Below, piece by piece: positions 6,145 to 10,291 of a stretch of 10,291 nt of DNA. The stretch is from Myxococcales bacterium (GTDB taxonomy: Bacteria > Desulfobacterota_B > Binatia > UBA1149 > SPBQ01). Every line of letters begins with the position of its first letter. The first letter of the stretch is position 1. A model generated the notes under the pieces. That model was given only the letters and a program-made list of their open reading frames with translations, searched no databases and was not told the DNA's origin. The DNA lies in the NCBI GenBank assembly GCA_004525875.1, contig SPBQ01000042.1:1-10291 (forward strand), written 5' to 3'. The position numbers and the translations under genes were made by a program.

Positions 6145-7523
6145 TTCTTCGAGAGCTGCTCGGCGATCGCGTCGAACGCGCGGACGTGATCGACGATCAG
6201 GTTGTGGTCGTCTGCGGAGGGGTAAGAAGACAGCTTCACGCCCACCATGTTGGCCGGCACGTTGACGTAGAGCATCTGGCCGTAGCGCCCGACGGCCACG
6301 TAGATGCCCTTGGTCGGGTCCTTCACCCACCACTGGTTCCGATAGATCCCCTTCGGAAGCAGCCGCGCGTACTCCGAGCCGCCGTAGGCGCCGCGTGCGC
6401 CCTCGTCGCCCTGACGGCAATCGGTGATCCATTCGGTGGGAACGATCTGCTGGCCGTTGAAGAATCCGCCCTGCAGGTGCATCTGGCCGAAGCGTGCCGT
6501 GTCGCGGAGCGTGGTGTTGAGGCCCGCGCCTGCGGCAGGGGTGCCGTGCGGGTCCACGGTGAAGGCGGCATCGTACTCGGCACCGAGCTTCGCCCACAGC
6601 TGGGTGGCAAGGTAGTCCTGCAGCCGCGTCTCCGTGGTGCGCTCGATCAGCCAGGCGAGCACGTAGGTGTGAGCCGAGCGATAGGCAAACTTCTGGCCGT
6701 GCTCGCTCGTCTTGTCGGTGAGCGTTGCGAGGAACTGGAAGGCAGACGCCGGCGCATCCGAGTAGCCACGTGGCCGCCAGCCGATCGAGATCTCCATGTT
6801 GCTGATCTCTGAGGTCGGATCGGTCGCATCCTCGCTGAACTTCACGCCTGTGCGCATGTCGAGCACCTGACGGACCGTCGCCCCGTCAAAGCCCGTGCCG
6901 GCGAGCTCGCTGATGTAATCCGTGATCGGCTTGTTCGGGTCGAGCTGTCCGCCCGTGATCGGCAGACCGGCGAGCGTGCCGATGTAGCTCTGAGTGACGC
7001 CGTGCAGCAGGTGCAGTGTCGACGGACGCATGCCGTTGAAGTAGCGCTCGGTAACGATCTTGCTGTTCTGCAGGACGATGAAGCCGTCGGTGTAGGTCTC
7101 GGCGAGCATATCGGCGACCGTCTTGCGCTTGCCGTCGGCGGCTGCGAACACCACGGCGTCGTGATTCTGGAGCTCGGTGTCGAGCTCCGCCACCCCATTC
7201 GAACGCTTGATGCGTGCGGTGGGGATGATCTCGGTGACGTTCTGCAGGGACCAGCGCGTGAACGGTTCGCCCTGCCAGTTCGCCAGCGTGACGAGCTTGT
7301 CCGGTGGGGGCGGAAAGCCATGCATGAGCCCGAGCTCTGCCGCAGTTTGCGGGCCCACGGCCTCCTCGGCGGGGGCGACGAACGGCCATGCCGCCAGCAG
7401 TCCGATTGCGAGGAGGACGACGGGTACGGCGCGCTGTCGGCGAAGCCGGGCCGGCGAAGCCGCCGCTGAACGAGGGATCTCGCCGCCGCCTGTAATGGCC
7501 GGCTCTGTGATTGTGCGTGCCAC
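6141..7523 (-). CDS. Serine-beta-lactamase-fold protein with degenerate active site (likely pseudoenzyme)
   Basis: With GTG at 7523 the protein has 460 residues. A hydrophobic segment AVPVVLLAIGLLAAWPFVAPA (about 32-52) after basic residues is a signal peptide or membrane anchor. The rest matches the beta-lactamase (PF00144) branch that includes 6-aminohexanoate-dimer hydrolase: GFIVLQNSKIVTERYF, DYISELAGTGFDGATVRQVLDMRTGVKF, YRSAHTYVLAWLIERTTETRL and GLNTTLRDTARFGQMHLQGG. The catalytic S-x-x-K that should stand before SYIGTLAG reads G-V-T-Q (175-178). The Tyr of the second motif is kept (Y281), but the usual Asn four residues on is H285. The usual His of the third motif HGQ is Tyr (Y414-G-Q). 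The frame is otherwise intact and well conserved, so this looks like a stable non-catalytic descendant, perhaps a binding protein. An alternative start TTG 7667 would add 48 Arg-rich residues and cover the orphan frame; I consider it less likely. Confidence 0.85.
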   Translation of the reverse strand: MARTITEPAITGGGEIPRSAAASPARLRRQRAVPVVLLAIGLLAAWPFVAPAEEAVGPQTAAELGLMHGFPPPPDKLVTLANWQGEPFTRWSLQNVTEIIPTARIKRSNGVAELDTELQNHDAVVFAAADGKRKTVADMLAETYTDGFIVLQNSKIVTERYFNGMRPSTLHLLHGVTQSYIGTLAGLPITGGQLDPNKPITDYISELAGTGFDGATVRQVLDMRTGVKFSEDATDPTSEISNMEISIGWRPRGYSDAPASAFQFLATLTDKTSEHGQKFAYRSAHTYVLAWLIERTTETRLQDYLATQLWAKLGAEYDAAFTVDPHGTPAAGAGLNTTLRDTARFGQMHLQGGFFNGQQIVPTEWITDCRQGDEGARGAYGGSEYARLLPKGIYRNQWWVKDPTKGIYVAVGRYGQMLYVNVPANMVGVKLSSYPSADDHNLIVDHVRAFDAIAEQLSKK

Positions 7524-7531
7524 GGGATCGA

Positions 7532-7657
7532 TTACGCGCCGAACTGCTTCGGTGGCTGGTAGACGGAGGGGCGCTCTTCGATCGGCTTCAGGACCGGAGG
7601 CGTCGGCTCCGACTCCCCGCGCTCCGGCTCGGTGCTCCGGATGGCTGGTCGGCTGCC
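7532..7657 (-). pseudogene. Orphan 41-codon C-terminal reading frame (3' remnant of an unknown gene)
   Basis: After an in-frame TGA (complement of 7658-7660) this frame runs 41 codons to TAA (7532-7534). By hand count about 36 of 41 third positions are G or C, against roughly 27 of 42 in the same frame before the TGA, so coding-like composition begins only here. The peptide is Pro/Glu-rich (EPERGESEPTPP, then KPIEERPSVYQPPKQFGA) and reads like a genuine protein C-terminus. It contains no ATG, GTG or TTG start. Its stop lies 8 nt before the preferred GTG start of the beta-lactamase-fold gene, a normal operon spacing. Most simply, it is what is left of a gene that once preceded that gene and lost its 5' part. 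I do not recognise the family. Confidence 0.4.
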
Positions 7658-7784
7658 TCACGCGCAAGCGTCAACGTCGTACAGATTCATTCCGAGCTGT
7701 CGGGCATCGTTCATCCTGACTATCGCGGTGCAGCGGCATTCGCCAGCTCGAAACCCGAGGTTGATGAACTTTTTATGTTCCGGA

Positions 7785-8972
7785 TCAGGCGCCGATCTCT
7801 TCGAGAGCGGCGAGAGACTCGAGATCGACGAGTGCGCGGCAGGCTCGCGACAGTCCGGCACGGGCGATCGGCGCCGGCTGAAGCTGCGGCGCCGCCGCCG
7901 TGACCGCGGTTCCGATCCAGGTGTAGGTCGCGTGGAGGCGATGCTGGCGCCACGCGGTATCGAATGTCGGTGGACGCACACCGCCGTCGTCCAGCACCGC
8001 TCGCCACAGCTCGATGAGGTCGCGCTCGTGCGCGCGGCGGGTTTCGGTGGGTACGGAATTGACGAGGAAGTAGCTGATGTCGCGCATGCCCTGCCCGCGC
8101 TGCGCGACCTGCCAGTCGAGCAGGCCGACCGTGTCATCGACGAAGTACATGTTGCCGATGTGTGAGTCGCCGTGGAGCAGCGTGGCCGGCCCTTCGGCCC
8201 AGGCCCTCTCCAGGCGGTCGCGGGCGTCCACGATGCGTGTCGTAGATGCCCGGATTTGCTCTGGAATCACGTCGGCGAAGCGATTCGTCCCACGCCCGAC
8301 CATGGCCCGGCACAAGAAGCGCTCCAGGCGCAGGCCGCGTCTGGGGCCCGGCGGCTTGAGCCAGTGCAGGTCGGCGTCGAAGCGCGGGCTGTTCCAGAAT
8401 GCGGCGTGCAGGCGGCCGAGCGTCGTGACCACACGGCGCGCTGTCTCGAGATCGGCCCGGTCCGACGCGTCGGTGAAGCGGGCGCCGCGCGTGGTCAGAT
8501 CTTCCAGAACCAGCAGGAACGCACCGGACGCGCTGTGACGCTCCGCGTACCACGCGCGTGGGATCGCGATTGGAACCGTCGCGGCGATCTCGCGGTAGAA
8601 GCGTACCTCGGTCGCCGCCAGGTCCATCACATTGACGAATAGTCGGCCGGCCAGGCTGGCTGGCGCAGTCTTCACGAAGACCGAGACCGGCGGCTCCTCG
8701 GCGTCGCCGGTCGTCTCGTACTCGAGCGCCAGGCGCGCCCGATCGGTCGTCCCGCTGTGCTCGTCCAGGACACGGATGCGGGCAACGCGTGCGCCCGGGC
8801 AGGTCCGGGACATCGCCCGAGTGAGCTCGGCCCGCCCGACGGCTGCCGCCGAGGCCGGCACGGGGCCTTCCCCACGGCCCGGTACCAGCCGGCCGATCAT
8901 CAGCCGGCCCGATTCGCGGATCATCGCCGCCGCCATCGCCGCCGCGTCCAGTGCCGTCTGGAGGCGCTTCAC
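7785..8972 (-). CDS. Aminoglycoside-phosphotransferase-like small-molecule kinase
   Basis: A 395-residue kinase-fold protein of the APH / EcKinase-like group. The N-lobe ATP lysine is in VFVKTAP (K101), and a helix-C glutamate fits TEVRFYREI (E122). The hinge reads LLVLEDLT (153-160). The C-lobe has the catalytic Brenner motif LLHGDSHIGN (265-274; D269 as catalytic base, N274 for metal) and the DFG-equivalent LLDWQ (284-288; D286). All key residues are present, so it should be active. Relatives phosphorylate aminoglycosides, macrolides, choline, ecdysteroids or unknown metabolites; in lipid-degrading bacteria such genes often sit beside acyl-CoA dehydrogenases, which are absent here. The start is GTG 8972 with only a weak AGGT upstream. 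About 55 residues precede the N-lobe core, so an ATG 12 codons further in is possible. It follows the DUF3124 gene on the same strand after 35 bp, so the two may share a transcript. Substrate unknown. Confidence 0.9.
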   Translation of the reverse strand: MKRLQTALDAAAMAAAMIRESGRLMIGRLVPGRGEGPVPASAAAVGRAELTRAMSRTCPGARVARIRVLDEHSGTTDRARLALEYETTGDAEEPPVSVFVKTAPASLAGRLFVNVMDLAATEVRFYREIAATVPIAIPRAWYAERHSASGAFLLVLEDLTTRGARFTDASDRADLETARRVVTTLGRLHAAFWNSPRFDADLHWLKPPGPRRGLRLERFLCRAMVGRGTNRFADVIPEQIRASTTRIVDARDRLERAWAEGPATLLHGDSHIGNMYFVDDTVGLLDWQVAQRGQGMRDISYFLVNSVPTETRRAHERDLIELWRAVLDDGGVRPPTFDTAWRQHRLHATYTWIGTAVTAAAPQLQPAPIARAGLSRACRALVDLESLAALEEIGA

Positions 8973-9007
8973 CTGGGTACCTGTGGTTGGCCTGCTCTCC
9001 GGTTCGC

Positions 9008-9493
9008 CTACTCGATCACCTGGCCGCGGCTGGTGAACGAGATCCCCTGGCCGGCGAAAGTACCGATCATCAACCCCTCGATGATCGGTTCGGTGACCGG
9101 AGTGTCCGATTTCCAGATGACGATGAAGTTCGCCCCCGAGCCACCGGTCCGGTCGTCCTCGCGCACCTGGAACTCCCGGGAGGCCAGCGGACCGATCTCG
9201 ACCTCGCTGGTGAGGTACCCCCGAACCTTCTTGCCGTTGAAGTCGTAGTAATCGACGGTCAATAGCTTGATGGAGTGGTCGGGATCGGTGTTGCGCACGC
9301 TGGTGGTCGCCGCGATCTGGAAAGGCGTGACGTTGGACCCCTGGTACACCTGTGAGTACACGGGCACGTAGACGGTTGCTCCGGTGAAGCGCTGGACATC
9401 GTTGCCGGCCGCGGCGCCGGTGGCGATCAGGCCGATCGCGAATGCCGATAGCGCGACCGTGCGAGCGGCGCGGCTTCCCATGGTTCGTTTCAT
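9008..9493 (-). CDS. Secreted DUF3124 protein
   Basis: A 161-residue protein with a clear signal peptide: basic MKRTMGSRAAR, hydrophobic TVALSAFAIGLIATG, and a probable signal-peptidase I site after AAA (about residue 29). The mature part matches DUF3124: TVYVPVYSQVYQG (40-52), TTSVRNTDPDHSIKLLTVDYYDFNGK (63-88), DDRTGGSGANFIVIW (113-127) and PIIEGLMIGTFAGQGISFTSRG (136-157). It should act in the periplasm or outside the cell; no biochemical role is known to me for this family. The start is ATG 9493, supported by a GGAG site 6 nt upstream; reading on to 9595 would only add residues in front of the signal peptide. It is the first gene of a likely two-gene unit with the kinase-like gene. Confidence 0.9.
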   Translation of the reverse strand: MKRTMGSRAARTVALSAFAIGLIATGAAAGNDVQRFTGATVYVPVYSQVYQGSNVTPFQIAATTSVRNTDPDHSIKLLTVDYYDFNGKKVRGYLTSEVEIGPLASREFQVREDDRTGGSGANFIVIWKSDTPVTEPIIEGLMIGTFAGQGISFTSRGQVIE

Positions 9494-9499
9494 CGACGT

Positions 9500-9503
9500 C
9501 TCC
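9500..9503 (-). promoter_or_regulatory. Shine-Dalgarno site of the DUF3124 gene
   Basis: On the minus strand GGAG stands 6 nt before ATG 9493, and that ATG begins a textbook signal peptide. Together they decide this start over the upstream in-frame codon at 9595. Confidence 0.65.
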
Positions 9504-9688
9504 GTTCCGTGTTCATGCGGGCGCCGGCCGATCGGGCTCGTCGACGTTGTGTGGCGCGGCCGCGTTTTCTCACAGTAGCTTGCGACGGACCTCAACCGAC
9601 CTGTGTCCGCGGTCTCACGCGATGGGCGAGACGATGGTGAGTATGGCGCAGCCCGGCCGCCGGTTCCACGTCCGTCGGGGGGAGCGGA

Positions 9689-9848
9689 TCACACCAGCGT
9701 CATCGGCAACCGGGAGAATCCACGGACGTTGCCCGAGTGGACTCTATCGAGACCGTCCGCGTCGACCTCGAACCCCGGCCCGACGGCGAACAGCTCCTCG
9801 ACACGGACGCGGGTCTCGAGCCGCGCAGCCCAGCCTGGCGTGCGGCGC
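9689..9848 (-). pseudogene. 3' remnant of a second cytochrome P450
   Basis: The last 45 codons before TGA (complement of 9689-9691) read ARLETRVRVEELF, PGFEVDADGLDRVHSGNV and RGFSRLPMTLV. This is the standard C-terminus of soluble bacterial P450s: the L-helix ARLE after the heme loop, then the ERVHSxNVRGxxRLPV-type ending. Just upstream the heme loop is broken. In another frame 9828-9845 reads PHARLG where PHxCLG is expected, with Arg for the heme Cys. Joining it to ARLE needs a loss of a few bases and a frame change. Nothing P450-like is seen further upstream, so most of the gene has gone. It is of another P450 subgroup than the intact gene at 3137-4525, whose end differs, so it is not a copy of it. 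It runs away from the thiolase-like gene. Confidence 0.6.
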
Positions 9849-9985
9849 CTTGTCAGGCCACGATCCACACGGCCTGGCCCCGGGCTGGCCTCGGGGCTCG
9901 CAGTCTTGACGTTGGAACCACGGCTGTGCACGCTGACGCCGCCGCGGCCCGCGTGCGCGGCACGACGGTTGGTCGGAAAATCTGG

Positions 9986-10291
9986 ATGAGTGGTCCGTAC
10001 AAGTACCCTCGCAGCCGGCAGGCTGCAGTCGTCGGCATCCACGCTCTTCCTTACGCGAAGGACATCGGCATGACCGAGCGGCGAAGCGGTGCGCTGGCCA
10101 TCCTCGGCGCGCTCGCCGATGCCGGCCTTGTGCCCGCCGACGTCGACGCCATGTACCGCTACTCCCTGGAGTCGACCACGGAGATGGAGATGGCACGCGT
10201 GCTCGGCGTGCCGCGGCTGCGCGCGTTCGGCGAGGTGCACTACGGCGGCGGCGCCGGGCCGCCCGTTCTGGCGCACGCCGCGCTGGCCATC
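9986..10291 (+). CDS. Thiolase-like (lipid-transfer / SCP-x type) protein, N-terminal part
   Basis: 102 codons are open from ATG 9986 to the window edge. The start MSGPYKYPRSRQAAVVGIHALPYAK has the first thiolase strand (AAVVGI, 13-18). It is followed by the helix TERRSGALAILGALADAGLVPADVDAMY (30-57), as in acetyl-CoA acetyltransferase and lipid-transfer-protein thiolases. At the nucleophile region the sequence is GEVHYGGGAGPPVLAHAALAI (82-102): Gly stands where degradative thiolases have the reactive Cys. That is usual for Ltp-type proteins, some of which (Ltp2) pair with a DUF35 protein and cleave steroid side chains as aldolases; this is family knowledge, not shown here. An in-frame GTG at 9953 would add 11 residues. 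No good ribosome site is seen. The C-terminal half and any DUF35 partner lie beyond the window. Confidence 0.8.
   Translation, partial: MSGPYKYPRSRQAAVVGIHALPYAKDIGMTERRSGALAILGALADAGLVPADVDAMYRYSLESTTEMEMARVLGVPRLRAFGEVHYGGGAGPPVLAHAALAI

Larger units (their letters stand above)
9494..9985. other. 492-bp stretch without an intact gene
   Basis: It lies between the starts of the divergent DUF3124 (-) and thiolase-like (+) genes. Bases 9494-9688 hold the DUF3124 ribosome site and presumably its promoter, which I could not place with confidence. Bases 9689-9848 are the decayed P450 3' end. Bases 9849-9985 show no feature beyond the likely promoter region of the thiolase-like gene. Longer open frames through the region lack family motifs apart from that P450 tail. 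Confidence 0.6.

Noticed and set aside
7658..7660. In-frame TGA read as selenocysteine joining the orphan frame to the short frame before it
   Set aside because: Third-position GC before the TGA is only about 64% and the peptide there has no family likeness. No selenocysteine insertion hairpin was recognised.
9689..10276. A full 195-codon minus-strand gene
   Set aside because: Only the last 45 to 48 codons look like a protein (P450 tail). The earlier part overlaps the thiolase-like gene on the plus strand and has no motif.
1..10291. A defence island, secretion system or new multi-gene system
   Set aside because: No nuclease, toxin, helicase, reverse transcriptase, integrase or other hallmark protein was seen. 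The genes are mostly metabolic families in short, opposed units.

Overview
The window is high-GC bacterial chromosome with strong third-position GC. It holds nine complete protein genes, two genes cut by the window edges, two 3' gene remnants and a small family of intergenic palindromic elements. The gene content (F420-type luciferase-like oxidoreductase, cytochrome P450, lipid-transfer-type thiolase, several SnoaL-like small proteins, a VOC protein, a fused-lobe aminoglycoside-phosphotransferase-like kinase) is typical of environmental Actinobacteria and of uncultured Myxococcota, Desulfobacterota or Binatota-type lineages that degrade lipids, steroids or xenobiotics. The sequence does not settle the phylum. 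No rRNA, tRNA, transposase, CRISPR array, phage gene or recognisable defence system was seen.

Layout. 1-62: the Ala/Glu/Pro-rich tail of an upstream gene, built on a 12-nt tandem repeat. 77-541 (+): SnoaL-like protein, overlapping by 16 bp the convergent VOC gene 526-915 (-). 1008-2180 (+): NamZ-family (DUF1343/GH171) N-acetylmuramidase, followed after 3 bp by a SprT-like zinc metallopeptidase (2184-3038), then cytochrome P450 (3137-4525). A repeat-rich spacer separates the P450 from a convergent LLM-class oxidoreductase (4647-5516, -). A second SnoaL-like gene (5653-6093, +) diverges from that oxidoreductase and converges on a serine-beta-lactamase-fold protein (6141-7523, -). Behind the latter lie a 41-codon orphan reading frame (7532-7657, -), a kinase-like phosphotransferase (7785-8972, -) and a secreted DUF3124 protein (9008-9493, -). 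At the right end a decayed P450 3' end (9689-9848, -) precedes the start of a thiolase-like gene that runs off the window (9986-10291, +).

How it fits together. The P450, LLM oxidoreductase, SnoaL-like proteins and thiolase are the kind of parts used for oxidation and side-chain cleavage of lipids or steroids, but they sit in separate, often opposed transcription units, so a single pathway is not shown. NamZ and the SprT-like gene look co-transcribed, as do DUF3124 and the kinase. The points most worth a second look are: the beta-lactamase-fold protein, which has lost its catalytic Ser and Lys and has changed residues in two further motifs; the three copies of a two-hairpin intergenic element placed at both convergent junctions that have a spacer; and the two gene remnants, which mark deletions or rearrangements.
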